Assembly (NCBI GenBank): GCA_012520995.1 | Contig: JAAYNI010000033.1 | Location: 62,001 to 126,000 of the forward strand | DNA from: Candidatus Rifleibacteriota bacterium | GTDB taxonomy: Bacteria; Muiribacteriota; Ozemobacteria; Ozemobacterales; Ozemobacteraceae | Direction: 5' to 3' | DNA length: 64,000 nt | Part shown: positions 16,944 through 25,639 of the stretch, piece by piece | How positions within the stretch are numbered: the stretch's first letter is position 1 | Layout of the letters: the number at the start of each line of letters is the position of its first letter | Notes under the pieces: generated by a model | What the model saw: the letters and a program-made list of their open reading frames with translations, nothing else | What the model was told of the DNA's origin: nothing | The model's database searches: none | Translations under genes and position numbers: made by a program

Positions 16944-18026
16944 TTATCCGTTTATTTTTCTTACTAAAATAAGGTTCGCAAAGAAAAAAATGAGATTTTG
17001 GAGCCAAGCGGAAAGGTTTGGTTCTATAATGCCAGATTTCCCGAGAGCTGTAAAGACACTCATCATAACGTAGTACACAAAAATTGTTATAATAGAGACA
17101 CCGAAGCCTATGAAAGCGCCTCCGCGGCTGTTTGTTAAACCGAATGAGGCACCTATTATAGCAAAGAAGAAAGCCGCAAATGGCAAAGAAGTCTTAAGAG
17201 CCAAGTCGACTCTCAGTTCTGTAGTGTCCATAAATCTGCTTGCCTCATAGGTTTCGATCAATTCTTTAAGCTCTTTGTAACTCATTTCTGTAGTTCTTTT
17301 GGTTTCTCTGGCGAACTCTTTTGGTTTTTCTGTGAGAGGTTCATAAATTGTTCTTTCCAAGGTTTCTGTTATAGGAGTGTCTTTTCCATCCGGGTATGTT
17401 TGCTTGACAGGGCATTCAAACACCCAAAACTCTCCATTGTATTTAGCTTTTGGAGCTGAGATGCGTTTTTCAAGTTTTCCGTCGTCATTATAATATTCAA
17501 GTAAGAGATTATTGATTTCGCCTTTGGTTTCATTTACTGTGCCAGCATATGCAAAGGCACCATCTCTTGTGCGTAGAATTGAGTTTTCAGTGGACATTGG
17601 ATTGGAGAGTTTTAGAATTTGTTTATGGCGGATATCTCGAGCTCTTTTGTTGGTTTTAGGAACTACAAGTTCATTGAATAGAAAGCCTAAGATAGTGACT
17701 AGTATTCCAAAAACAGCTACTGGCACTAAAATTCTGAAAAAGTTGATTCCCCCGGCTCGCATGGCCGTAATCTCTGCGTCTTTAGACATCCTTCCGAAAG
17801 CGAGGAGTGTCGATAAGAGCATAGACATTGGAAAAGTGTACATCATGTCTTGAGGTATCCTGTTTATAAACCACAAAAACATTGTTTTCATAGGGACATC
17901 TTCGTTTACGACTCTTTGCATTGTGGAAATCAGAGGGTCAATAGAAATTATTATAACAAAAAGAAAAAAACCGGCAAAAAAAGGTCCCAGAAGGGAAGTA
18001 AAAATATATTTGTCTAGTATTTTCAT
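16944..18026 (-). CDS. LptF/LptG family LPS export permease
   Basis: 360-residue inner-membrane permease (YjgP/YjgQ family) that with LptB extracts LPS and passes it to the periplasmic bridge. Architecture is standard: N-terminal amphipathic IKY-like start (KILDKYIFTSLLGPFFAGFF), three helices up to about residue 125 with the conserved FGRMSKDAEITAMRAGG segment, a periplasmic beta-jellyroll (about 130-265), and three C-terminal helices (about 275-355). LptF and LptG are usually adjacent genes; only one is seen here, so I do not choose between them. Its presence indicates an LPS-bearing diderm. Confidence 0.88.
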   Translation of the reverse strand: MKILDKYIFTSLLGPFFAGFFLFVIIISIDPLISTMQRVVNEDVPMKTMFLWFINRIPQDMMYTFPMSMLLSTLLAFGRMSKDAEITAMRAGGINFFRILVPVAVFGILVTILGFLFNELVVPKTNKRARDIRHKQILKLSNPMSTENSILRTRDGAFAYAGTVNETKGEINNLLLEYYNDDGKLEKRISAPKAKYNGEFWVFECPVKQTYPDGKDTPITETLERTIYEPLTEKPKEFARETKRTTEMSYKELKELIETYEASRFMDTTELRVDLALKTSLPFAAFFFAIIGASFGLTNSRGGAFIGFGVSIITIFVYYVMMSVFTALGKSGIIEPNLSAWLQNLIFFFANLILVRKING

Positions 18027-18109
18027 GTTCTGACACTGTGTTTCAAGTCGAAGTTGCTTGTTATTTTGTTCAAGACAGTTGATACCTTTATTTTATCTGA
18101 TTCCGTCGA

Positions 18110-18350
18110 CACATAGCGGAGAGTGGTGAGCTTTAATAATGTAGAATGTGGAGTGTAAAGTGTAAAGATAAATATTCTGTTTTTCTGTCCTTTCTAATCC
18201 CTAATCCTTGTTATTAGGCTCTTTCTAACTACCACCCACTAATCTGTGCAAAGTTCAGCAACATAACTATCGGCTATATTTAATTTATAAAGTTGGGTAA
18301 AACATTATAGTACGCTTACAGCTGAAACATCGCACTAGTTTAAAGTTTCA
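18110..18350. repeat. intergenic repeat island upstream of ugd
   Basis: The 407-base divergent gap between the LptF/G gene and ugd. It carries GTGGAGTG/AATGTGGAGTG words (about 18120-18170), CTAATCCCTAATCC (about 18205), CTACCACCCACTAATCTGTG (about 18229-18249) and GCACTAGTTT (about 18331). The rest is AT-rich. No gene seen. Confidence 0.5.
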
Positions 18351-18373
18351 TTTTCGGTTGGGTTGATGTTATA

Positions 18374-18403
18374 TTGTTACTCATCTTATGCTAATAATAC
18401 AAT
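18374..18403 (+). promoter_or_regulatory. probable promoter of ugd
   Basis: TTGTTA at 18374-18379, 18-base spacer, TACAAT at 18398-18403; ATG of ugd at 18434 follows a purine-rich GAAAGAAAGA site. Confidence 0.4.
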
Positions 18404-18433
18404 ATATTTATTACAGAAAGAAAGACGTATCAT

Positions 18434-19753
18434 ATGAAAATCGCAGTCATAGGCACAGGTTACGTGGGACTTGTTTCGGGAGCTTGTTTTGCTGATTCTG
18501 GAAACTTTGTTACCTGCGTTGACGTTGATGAAGCCAAAATAGAAGCTTTGAAAAACGGCATTATACCTATTTACGAACCTGGTTTGGAAACTTTAGTCAA
18601 ACGTAATTATGCTGAGGAACGTCTGCTTTTCACTACCGATATCAATGAGGCAATTGATAATTCTTTGATGCTCTTTATAGCTGTGGGTACGCCTTCTGTT
18701 GAAGATGGAAGCGCTGATTTGTCCTATGTCTTGAATGTGGCAAAAAGCATCGGTCAGAGAATGAGCGAGTATAAAATTATTGTTGATAAGTCTACTGTGC
18801 CGGTTGGAACGGCAAAAAAGGTAGAAGAAACTATTCGCGAAGAGCTTGATAAGCGTGGACTTCACAGGTTGGAGTTCGATGTGGTGAGTAACCCTGAGTT
18901 TTTGAAAGAGGGTGCCGCAATAGATGATTTTATGAAGCCTGACAGAGTGGTAGTTGGCTGCGATGACCCCAGAACAGCTGAACTTATGAAAGAACTTTAT
19001 TCTCCTTTTGTAAGGACTTCAAATCCTATTCTTATTATGTCTCCAGCTGCCGCAGAAATGACTAAGTATGCTGCCAACTGCATGCTTGCGACCAGGCTGA
19101 CTTTTATGAATGAAATAGCCAATCTGTGCGATGTTTTAGGAGTTGATGTCGATGAAGTGCGTAAGGGTATGGGCAGCGACTCTAGAATAGGCCATGCGTT
19201 TTTGTTTCCTGGAGCTGGCTACGGAGGCTCCTGTTTTCCGAAAGATGTAAGAGCCTTAATTCACACGGCTGATGAAAATGCTTATAACATGCAGCTTTTA
19301 AAATCCGTTGAAGATGTTAACAACAAACAAAAGGAAATTCTTTTTAAAAAGCTTTCAGAGGCATTAGGTACCGAAGATATGAGGGGCAGAAAAATAGGAG
19401 TCTGGGGCTTGGCCTTCAAAGCAAATACAGACGATATGCGTGAAAGCTCCGCTATCAATCTCATAAACAGTTTGCTCAAAGCAGGAGCGGAGGTTATGGC
19501 TTATGATCCTGCAGCAATGAAGAGGGCAAATGAAATTTATGGTGATAAAATAGTTTTGAAAAAGCGTTCTTATGATGTTTTACAGGATGTGGACGCTCTT
19601 GTAATAGTTACTGAGTGGAACGAATTCAGGAGACCCGACTTTGACCGCATGAAAAGCATGATGAAAAATCACTTGATTATAGACGGGCGTAACCTTTATA
19701 ACCCGCACAATGTTAGGGAAATGGGATTTGATTACCGAGGAATAGGAAGATAA
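18434..19753 (+). CDS. ugd: UDP-glucose 6-dehydrogenase
   Basis: 439-residue cytoplasmic enzyme oxidising UDP-glucose twice with NAD to UDP-glucuronate. The Rossmann start IGTGYVGLVSGACFADSG, the substrate/hinge segment NPEFLKEGAAIDDF and the catalytic cysteine Cys267 in GGSCFPKDVRAL are all present, as is the C-terminal NAD-binding half (KIGVWGLAFKANTDDMRES). Normal length. One base separates it from the nucleotidyltransferase gene, so they form an operon supplying activated sugars for LPS or capsule-like polymers. Confidence 0.95.
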   Translation: MKIAVIGTGYVGLVSGACFADSGNFVTCVDVDEAKIEALKNGIIPIYEPGLETLVKRNYAEERLLFTTDINEAIDNSLMLFIAVGTPSVEDGSADLSYVLNVAKSIGQRMSEYKIIVDKSTVPVGTAKKVEETIREELDKRGLHRLEFDVVSNPEFLKEGAAIDDFMKPDRVVVGCDDPRTAELMKELYSPFVRTSNPILIMSPAAAEMTKYAANCMLATRLTFMNEIANLCDVLGVDVDEVRKGMGSDSRIGHAFLFPGAGYGGSCFPKDVRALIHTADENAYNMQLLKSVEDVNNKQKEILFKKLSEALGTEDMRGRKIGVWGLAFKANTDDMRESSAINLINSLLKAGAEVMAYDPAAMKRANEIYGDKIVLKKRSYDVLQDVDALVIVTEWNEFRRPDFDRMKSMMKNHLIIDGRNLYNPHNVREMGFDYRGIGR

Positions 19754-19754
19754 A

Positions 19755-20759
19755 ATGAAAATAATTTTGCCAGTAGCAGGTAAAGGAACTCGTTTAAGAC
19801 CTCATACTTTCAGTAAACCAAAATCTTTGGTAAGAGTAGCTGGAAAAACTGTTTTGCAACACGTTTTGGATGGATTGAAGCCATTGAAGGCTGAAGAATA
19901 TATTTTTATCGTAGATGAAAACGGGCATATTATTGAAAAATACGTAGAAGAACGTTATCCCGAACTTAAAGCTTATTATGTGGAACAAAAAGAACAGCTT
20001 GGTCCGGCTCATGCCGTTTCTTTGGCTTCTGAACATATAAGTGAAGGCGATGATTTACTAATAGTGTTCAATGACACCCTTTTTGTCACAGATCTCTCCA
20101 GAATTCCCTTTTTATGCGAAGGATTAGATGGTCTGATTTATTCTAAAGAAGTGGAAGATCCGAAGAGATTCGGTGTAAATGTCGTTAAAAATGGCATAAT
20201 AACGGAGATGGTTGAGAAACCTGATACATTTGTGAGCAACTTGGCTCAAGTTGGCATGTATTACCTCAAAGACGGTCTTCTTTTTATGAAATATTTGAAA
20301 CAGAGTATTGAGAGCGGTTTGAGAACCAAAGGTGAATTTTATTTACCCGCGGCTTTTGAACTTATGATTAAAGATGGCTATAAATTTGGAGCTCCTGAAA
20401 TTGAAGAATGGCTGGATTGCGGAAAACCGGATACTCTTCTTAAAACTAACAGATATCTTCTGGAACGAGCTCCTTCCAACCACAAGTGTATTGAAGGCTG
20501 TGTAATAATACCTCCGGTTTCGATTCATCCAAGAGCGGAAGTGAGCCATGCTGTGATAGGTCCTTACGTTTCTGTAGCAGAAGATTGCAGAATCAGCGAT
20601 TGTATAATCAAGGATTCTGTAATAAGCGCAGGAGCTGTTTTACAGAATGTTATCTTGGAAGATTCCATTATTGGCGATTCTGCTGAGCTTTATGGACAAT
20701 CCCAGCGTTTAAATATAGGTGATAACAGCATACTGGACTTTACTCCCTACAGGAAATGA
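19755..20759 (+). CDS. sugar-phosphate nucleotidyltransferase with left-handed beta-helix domain
   Basis: 334 residues. The N-terminal nucleotidyltransferase domain begins ILPVAGKGTRLRPHTFSKPKSL, with the G-x-G-T-R-L-R-P nucleotide loop and the conserved Lys; metal-site and sugar-binding motifs include VFNDTLF and EKPDTF. The C-terminal ~80 residues form isoleucine-rich hexapeptide repeats (IGPYVSVAEDCRISDCIIKDSVIS). Overall it resembles RmlA-like glucose-1-phosphate thymidylyl- or uridylyltransferases of the long form. Adjacent to ugd, a role in making UDP-glucose for that enzyme is attractive but not proved. Substrate specificity cannot be told from sequence here. Confidence 0.85.
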   Translation: MKIILPVAGKGTRLRPHTFSKPKSLVRVAGKTVLQHVLDGLKPLKAEEYIFIVDENGHIIEKYVEERYPELKAYYVEQKEQLGPAHAVSLASEHISEGDDLLIVFNDTLFVTDLSRIPFLCEGLDGLIYSKEVEDPKRFGVNVVKNGIITEMVEKPDTFVSNLAQVGMYYLKDGLLFMKYLKQSIESGLRTKGEFYLPAAFELMIKDGYKFGAPEIEEWLDCGKPDTLLKTNRYLLERAPSNHKCIEGCVIIPPVSIHPRAEVSHAVIGPYVSVAEDCRISDCIIKDSVISAGAVLQNVILEDSIIGDSAELYGQSQRLNIGDNSILDFTPYRK

Positions 20760-20799
20760 ACCGCTGGTGCTCCATTTTTTACTGAAAGTTGCCTATGTA

Positions 20800-21115
20800 A
20801 TGTCAACCAATCCAGCAACTTCTTCATGCTTATCTGACGCAGTAACCGCACTATAGGGAGTAGGGGTTAGGGCGTAGGGAGTAGTAAAATTGTTTAGCAA
20901 CTCAATATTATACAGCCAACAACTGCTTTTAGATGCTGATAAATAGCTGAAACTCGCATATTTCAAAAAAAATCCTGATAATACTTGTATGGAATAAATC
21001 AAGAGAAAACATTGCTAATTTATTATCAAGTAAAAATCTGTGTCATCTGTGTAATCTGTGGATAAAAAAAAGAAAAGAAACTTTTAAGTGCAACAGTCAA
21101 CTAGTCTTAGAGGGA
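20800..21115. repeat. composite intergenic repeat island before pseB
   Basis: The gap between the nucleotidyltransferase and pseB. It contains the 19-mer ggggttagggcgtagggag (20863-20881, also at 11078-11096), an inverted copy of a ~60-base module (20883-20945) whose reverse complement reads AAAGCAGTTGTTGGCTG...CTAAACAATT and matches 37888-37932, the 33-base block at 21031-21063 (inverse of 15887-15919), and an inverted CTAGT module (about 21085-21114). No gene seen. Confidence 0.7.
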
Positions 21116-21123
21116 ACGTTCTA

Positions 21124-22128
21124 ATGGAAAGTAACCGGGAGAAGTGCAGTTCTATTTTGGATGGGAAAACCGTTTTGGTAACAGGCGGAACAGGCTCTTT
21201 TGGCCAAGCTTTCGTTAAAACGCTTCTCACCGAACATAAGCCTAAAAAGCTAATAATTTACTCGAGAGATGAATTCAAACAATATCAGATGCAATCCGCA
21301 TTTGATTCGCCGATATTGCGTTTTTTTATAGGGGATGTCAGAGACGAAACCAGGCTTCACAGAGCGTTTAATGGGGTTGACTTTGTTGTTCACGCGGCTG
21401 CAATGAAGCAGGTGCCGGCTTCTGAATACAATCCATTTGAGGCAGTCAGGACAAATGTTGTTGGAGCAAGAAATGTAATTAATGCTGCTCTAGATGCAAA
21501 AGTTAAAAAAGTGATTGCCTTGAGTACTGACAAAGCCTGCAATCCTGTTAACCTCTATGGAGCTACAAAGCTCTGTTCGGATAAGCTCTTTATTGCTGCA
21601 AACACTTATTCTGGAAGCGGGGGCACAGCTTTTTCTGTGGCCAGATACGGTAATGTACTTGGCAGCAGAGGCAGTGTGGTGCCTTTGTTTAAAAAACTTG
21701 CTGCGGCAGGGGAGCCTATTCCTATTACTGATGAGCGAATGACCCGCTTTTGGATCACTTTGCCCGAGGCTGTCCGTTTTGTAATAGATTCCTTTGAGAT
21801 GATGTCTGGAGGAGAACTCTATATACCTGTGATACCCAGCATGAGAGTCATGGATATGGCAAAAGCTCTGGCTCCGGCTTCGGAAATTGTTTTTACAGGA
21901 ATTAGGGCAGGAGAAAGGCTTCATGAAATAATGATTTCTGGTGATGATTCTCGAAATCTCTATCGTTATAGGGATAGATATATAAAATTGCCTGATTTTC
22001 CGTTTTGGCAGATAGAGCTTCCAGAAGGGGCTGAAAGAGTATCTGAAGGCTTTGAATATGCGAGCAACACGAATGAGCATTGGCTTACTGCCGAAACTTT
22101 GCTCGAAAAACTCCGCCAAAGCGACTAG
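21124..22128 (+). CDS. pseB: UDP-N-acetylglucosamine 4,6-dehydratase (inverting), PseB-type
   Basis: First step of pseudaminic acid synthesis: dehydration with C5 inversion of UDP-GlcNAc, cytoplasmic, NADP-bound. 334 residues from ATG 21124 (GAGGG about 10 bases upstream), preferred over an in-frame GTG at 21088 that lies in repeat sequence. Rossmann motif TGGTGSFGQAF, the PseB hallmark SRDEFKQYQMQ, the catalytic loop HAAAMKQVPASEYNP and LSTDKACNPVNLYGATK are present. The stop codon TAG is part of a CTAGT repeat word. The aminotransferase PseC, normally the next gene, is not in the window. Confidence 0.92.
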   Translation: MESNREKCSSILDGKTVLVTGGTGSFGQAFVKTLLTEHKPKKLIIYSRDEFKQYQMQSAFDSPILRFFIGDVRDETRLHRAFNGVDFVVHAAAMKQVPASEYNPFEAVRTNVVGARNVINAALDAKVKKVIALSTDKACNPVNLYGATKLCSDKLFIAANTYSGSGGTAFSVARYGNVLGSRGSVVPLFKKLAAAGEPIPITDERMTRFWITLPEAVRFVIDSFEMMSGGELYIPVIPSMRVMDMAKALAPASEIVFTGIRAGERLHEIMISGDDSRNLYRYRDRYIKLPDFPFWQIELPEGAERVSEGFEYASNTNEHWLTAETLLEKLRQSD

Positions 22129-22197
22129 TGGACTGTTGTAACTTAATCACTCCCACTACCCACAAACCACTGCTTTTTACAATCTGTGGATAGAAAA
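22124..22197. repeat. short repeat island between pseB and the cytidylyltransferase gene
   Basis: Fills almost the entire 69-base gap: GACTAGTGGACTGTTGTAAC begins on the pseB stop codon, then CTCCCACTACCCAC words and AATCTGTGGAT immediately before the next ATG. It supplies a spurious in-frame GTG at 22186. Confidence 0.65.
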
Positions 22198-22977
22198 ATG
22201 AATAAAAATGTAAAAACTCAAGCTATAATACAAGCGAGACTAGGCTCCAGCAGGCTGCCAGGGAAAACAATGATGCAGCTTGCTGGAAAACCTGTTATAG
22301 AACATGTTTGCAGAAGAGTTTCAGCGGCATTTTCTGTTGACAGAGTGGTTGTGGCTACCACCTCTGACCCCAAGGATGATGCCCTGTGTGCTTGGTGTCG
22401 TGATAATGGCATATTATTTTTTAGAGGCTCAGAGGAAGATGTTTTAAGCCGTTTTTTAGGAAGTATTGAAGAATTTCCCTGTGATAATCTTCTGAGAATT
22501 ACAGCAGATTGTCCTCTGGTTGACCCTGGACTTATAGATGCTTTAGTAAACCTTTTTGAAGTTGCGGAAGCAGATTATGCTTCAAATGTATTTGAGCCAA
22601 CCTTTCCTGTGGGATTTGATCTTGAGATCCTTAAGGCTTCTGTTTTGCAAGAACTCGCTCAAAAAGAACTTTTGAAATCTCATAGAGAGCATGTGACACT
22701 TTATATCAGAGAAAACTTGCATTTATTTAAGACAGCTTCTCTAACTGCAAAAAGAGTATTTTCAAATTTCAGAGTCACTTTGGATTATAAAGAAGACTTT
22801 GAGGTTATCGCAGCTATTTACAAACATTTTGGTTCTTCAGACGGTCTGTTTTCTTATTATCAGATAATAGATTATTTGAAAAAGCATTCTGATGTTGCTT
22901 CTATCAATTCATCTATTGATAGATTTGACGGTTTAAAAAGATCTCTTGTCAAAGAAAATAGGGAAATGAGATTTTGA
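22198..22977 (+). CDS. SpsF/PseF-like CMP-nonulosonate cytidylyltransferase
   Basis: 259-residue nucleotidyltransferase of the SpsF family (COG1861 type), expected to activate the nonulosonic acid with CTP before transfer. Starts QAIIQARLGSSRLPGKTM with the nucleotide-binding loop and Lys; further motifs are LLRITADCPLVDP (metal site) and HREHVTLYIREN. ATG 22198 is chosen over the GTG at 22186 because the latter lies inside the repeat word CTGTGGATA. The gene ends with TGATG, sharing one base with the next start. In other nonulosonate clusters this family occupies the PseF position. Confidence 0.85.
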   Translation: MNKNVKTQAIIQARLGSSRLPGKTMMQLAGKPVIEHVCRRVSAAFSVDRVVVATTSDPKDDALCAWCRDNGILFFRGSEEDVLSRFLGSIEEFPCDNLLRITADCPLVDPGLIDALVNLFEVAEADYASNVFEPTFPVGFDLEILKASVLQELAQKELLKSHREHVTLYIRENLHLFKTASLTAKRVFSNFRVTLDYKEDFEVIAAIYKHFGSSDGLFSYYQIIDYLKKHSDVASINSSIDRFDGLKRSLVKENREMRF

Positions 22978-23999
22978 TGAAAGAGGAGCGGCAAAAAAAA
23001 TGTCTCTTCAGAACAGAGGCTGGCTCCAAAAGCGGACTGGGACATTTCTCCCGTTGCCGAGCTTTGGCTCTAAAGCTCTTTTCAGCTGGTTATGAAGTGA
23101 AGTTTTGTGGTCCAGGGCTAGAGTTTGAACGTTTTTTCGGGCAAGAAACTTCTTTTGAACTTTTGCCTGCTTATTCAGAGGAGAAAGCCTCTTTTATTGA
23201 GGCTTGTTTGGAAGGTTCCCTTTTAAAGTCTCTTTCGGGCGGATTCTTGATCTTAGACAGCTATTCGTTTTCAGGTCTTGATTTAAAACTGATGTCAAAT
23301 GCTTGCAAAAAACATGCTGTTGTTTTTGTCATGATAGATGATTTAGCAGACAGAGAGATTCAGGCTGACTTCCTAATCAATCCCAACCCTGCTGCTTCAG
23401 ATTCCTGGTATGCGGGTATGGCGATAAAGAAAGTATTCACGGGTGCTTCTTATACATTGATTAGACCTGAAATTACAGACCTGAAACGTACATATGATCC
23501 TTCTGGACCAGTTTTGATTACTCTCGGGGGGAGTCAGGCTGAAAAAGATTTGATAGCTTTGCTGGAAACTGTTCCTGACGAATATTTCCGTAAAATATAT
23601 CTTTCTTTTCCCTCTGCGACAGAGAATCTGGAATCTTATGTCTCAGATTCTTCTTTAAAACTTGTTTTGAATAGAGACTCGGCGAAATTTCCTGAACTGC
23701 TTACAAAAGCATCCCTTGCAGTAACTGCTGGCGGCACAGCTCTATGGGAAGTTTGCTGCTTAGGGCTTCCTTGTGCAGTTCATATATTAGTTGATAATCA
23801 ACGTAAGAGTGTCAAAACGATTAAAGAGCATGAGATAGCTTTTTTGCTGGACTTCTCTTTAAATTTAGGCTCTTTACTGTTAGACTTTGAGAGAAAACCA
23901 GAAAAATTCTTGGAACAGGTACCCAAACAAAAGGCGTTAATAGACGGCAAGGGTGCAGAGAGAGCTGTGAAGAATATATTTGAAGCTCAATATCCTTAA
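22977..23999 (+). CDS. pseG: PseG-like UDP-sugar hydrolase
   Basis: 340 residues; removes UDP from UDP-2,4-diacetamido-trideoxy-altrose in the pseudaminic acid route. GT-B fold. The N-terminal signature FRTEAGSKSGLGHFSRCRALAL includes the Gly-x-Gly-His-x-x-Arg loop with the catalytic His; LILDSYSF and DDLADREIQADFLINPNP follow, and the C-terminal nucleotide-binding half has TAGGTALWEVCCLGLPCAV. The family call is firm; exact stereochemistry of the sugar is inferred from the neighbouring pseB. Start at ATG 22977 in a TGATG overlap. Confidence 0.85.
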   Translation: MKEERQKKCLFRTEAGSKSGLGHFSRCRALALKLFSAGYEVKFCGPGLEFERFFGQETSFELLPAYSEEKASFIEACLEGSLLKSLSGGFLILDSYSFSGLDLKLMSNACKKHAVVFVMIDDLADREIQADFLINPNPAASDSWYAGMAIKKVFTGASYTLIRPEITDLKRTYDPSGPVLITLGGSQAEKDLIALLETVPDEYFRKIYLSFPSATENLESYVSDSSLKLVLNRDSAKFPELLTKASLAVTAGGTALWEVCCLGLPCAVHILVDNQRKSVKTIKEHEIAFLLDFSLNLGSLLLDFERKPEKFLEQVPKQKALIDGKGAERAVKNIFEAQYP

Positions 24000-24012
24000 T
24001 AGGGAGCAGCTA

Positions 24013-25056
24013 ATGAAAATATCAGGAAAAACAATTGGTAAAGGAAATCCATGTTTCATAATAGCTGAAGCAGGCAGCAATCATAATGGTGATTTAAACC
24101 AAGCAAAGGCTCTTGTAGATGTGGCAGCTGATGCTGATGCCGATGCTGTGAAGTTTCAGATTTTTTCAGCTAAGACAATTTATTCTAAAAAAACTCCTAT
24201 GCCTTCATATATGCTTGAGAATGAACTTGCTGATAAGAAAGAAACTCTTTGGGATATAATGAAGGATAATGAATTGCCACGTGATTGGATTCCTATACTA
24301 ATGGACTATTGCAGGCAGAGAAATATCCTTTTCTTGGCTACTCCTTTTGATATTCCTGCTGTGGATGAGTGTGAAAAATTCGGGATGGAGGCTTTTAAGG
24401 TAGCCAGCTTTGAAATTACCTATTTGCCTATGCTTAAAAGAATATCTGCGACTGGCAAACCTATCATTCTTTCAACTGGCATGGCGAATATATCAGATAT
24501 TGAAACAGCTCTTGCTGCTATTAAAGATGGCGGCACTTCTGAAACTGCATTGCTGCACTGTGCTATCGCTTATCCGCCCAAAGCTTCAAATGTGAACTTA
24601 AGGGCTATGGATACTATGAGAAGACTTTTCGGTTTGGAAGTAGGTTTTTCGGATCACACCATGAATTATATAGCCGATGTAGCGGCAGTTGCCATGGGAG
24701 CGTCAATAATAGAAAAACACTTTACTCTTTCCAGAAAGCTTGAAGGACCTGATCATCCTTTTTCTTTGGAACCTGACGAACTTAAGGCGATGGTTTTGGC
24801 AATTAGAGAAACAGAAGAGCTGTTAGGCTCACCAGTTAAAATTGCTTCTGAGGCAGAAGGAGAATTGCATGGTTTGGCTAGGCGCGGTTTGGTGGCTGCA
24901 ACAGATATTCCTTCAGGAACAGTAATCACTTCTGAAATGTTGGCTGTAAAACGTCCAGCATATGGAGTTCATCCAAAATATACAGATATAATAGTCGGCA
25001 GAACAGCAAAATGCGATATTGAAGAAGACGATATATTTCTCTGGGAGATGGTTTGA
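24013..25056 (+). CDS. pseI: pseudaminic acid synthase (NeuB family)
   Basis: 347 residues; condenses the hexose from PseG with phosphoenolpyruvate to give the nonulosonic acid. TIM barrel with FIIAEAGSNHNGDLNQAK, AVKFQIF, STGMANISDIE, LHCAIAYP and VGFSDHTMN; metal ligands of the NeuB family include the His pair visible in SDHT and EKHFTL. The C-terminal ~60 residues are the SAF/antifreeze-like domain (RRGLVAATDIPSGTVITSEML). ATG 24013 has GGGAG upstream and replaces an in-frame start at 23980. Overlaps nothing, 13 bases after pseG. Confidence 0.92.
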   Translation: MKISGKTIGKGNPCFIIAEAGSNHNGDLNQAKALVDVAADADADAVKFQIFSAKTIYSKKTPMPSYMLENELADKKETLWDIMKDNELPRDWIPILMDYCRQRNILFLATPFDIPAVDECEKFGMEAFKVASFEITYLPMLKRISATGKPIILSTGMANISDIETALAAIKDGGTSETALLHCAIAYPPKASNVNLRAMDTMRRLFGLEVGFSDHTMNYIADVAAVAMGASIIEKHFTLSRKLEGPDHPFSLEPDELKAMVLAIRETEELLGSPVKIASEAEGELHGLARRGLVAATDIPSGTVITSEMLAVKRPAYGVHPKYTDIIVGRTAKCDIEEDDIFLWEMV

Positions 25057-25165
25057 AAAAAGAGAGTAGGGTATCTTGCTCAAAACTGGCAAAAAACTCA
25101 AAACTTGAAAAATGTGCCTTTTGAAGAGCTGGTATGAAACTTTTAAATAAAAAGCAGTACTAGTT

Positions 25166-25624
25166 ATGCGATTGATTCCTTATAATAAAACCCATTGCCG
25201 GATGCTTTATGAGTGGCGTACAGTGCCTTTGGCTAGAGCTTTTTCATTGAATGATTCGCTTTTTACTTATGAAGAGCATAAAAATTGGTTTGAAAAGATA
25301 CTTTCAAGTCCAAGGATAATGGGTTTTGTTCTTATGGACGGTGTCACTCCTGCTGCTCACATAAGGTTTGATAAACTGGAGAATTCTGACAGATATCTGA
25401 TATCATTTGCGTCAAATCCAGATTTGCTTAGGAGAGGATATGCTTCAAAGCTGATGGAAATGGCTTTTTTAAGACCAGAGCTGCCAGCTGATGCTGTCTT
25501 TGAAGCAGAGGTTTTACCAGAAAACGAAGCTTCTTTAAAGACCCTTTTGAAATCCGGCTTTATAAATGATGGCAGGATTTTTGTGAATGGCAAAGAAATC
25601 TTAAGATTTATAAAGAAAAAATAG
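25166..25624 (+). CDS. GNAT N-acetyltransferase, PseH-like
   Basis: 152 residues of the GNAT fold, with the acetyl-CoA loop at NPDLLRRGYASKLM and a C-terminal LLKSGFINDGRIFVNGKE. PseH acetylates the 4-amino group in pseudaminic acid synthesis, and this gene lies 110 bases downstream of pseI inside the cluster, so that role fits. The start has no clear ribosome binding site; the preceding 110 bases contain GTACTAGTT just before the ATG, another CTAGT word. 15 bases before the Maf-like gene. Confidence 0.75.
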   Translation: MRLIPYNKTHCRMLYEWRTVPLARAFSLNDSLFTYEEHKNWFEKILSSPRIMGFVLMDGVTPAAHIRFDKLENSDRYLISFASNPDLLRRGYASKLMEMAFLRPELPADAVFEAEVLPENEASLKTLLKSGFINDGRIFVNGKEILRFIKKK

Positions 25625-25639
25625 AGAGAGAATATAAAA

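Noticed and set aside
22186-22200. GTG start for the cytidylyltransferase gene
   Set aside because: The GTG is part of the repeat word CTGTGGATA; the ATG at 22198 matches where family members begin.
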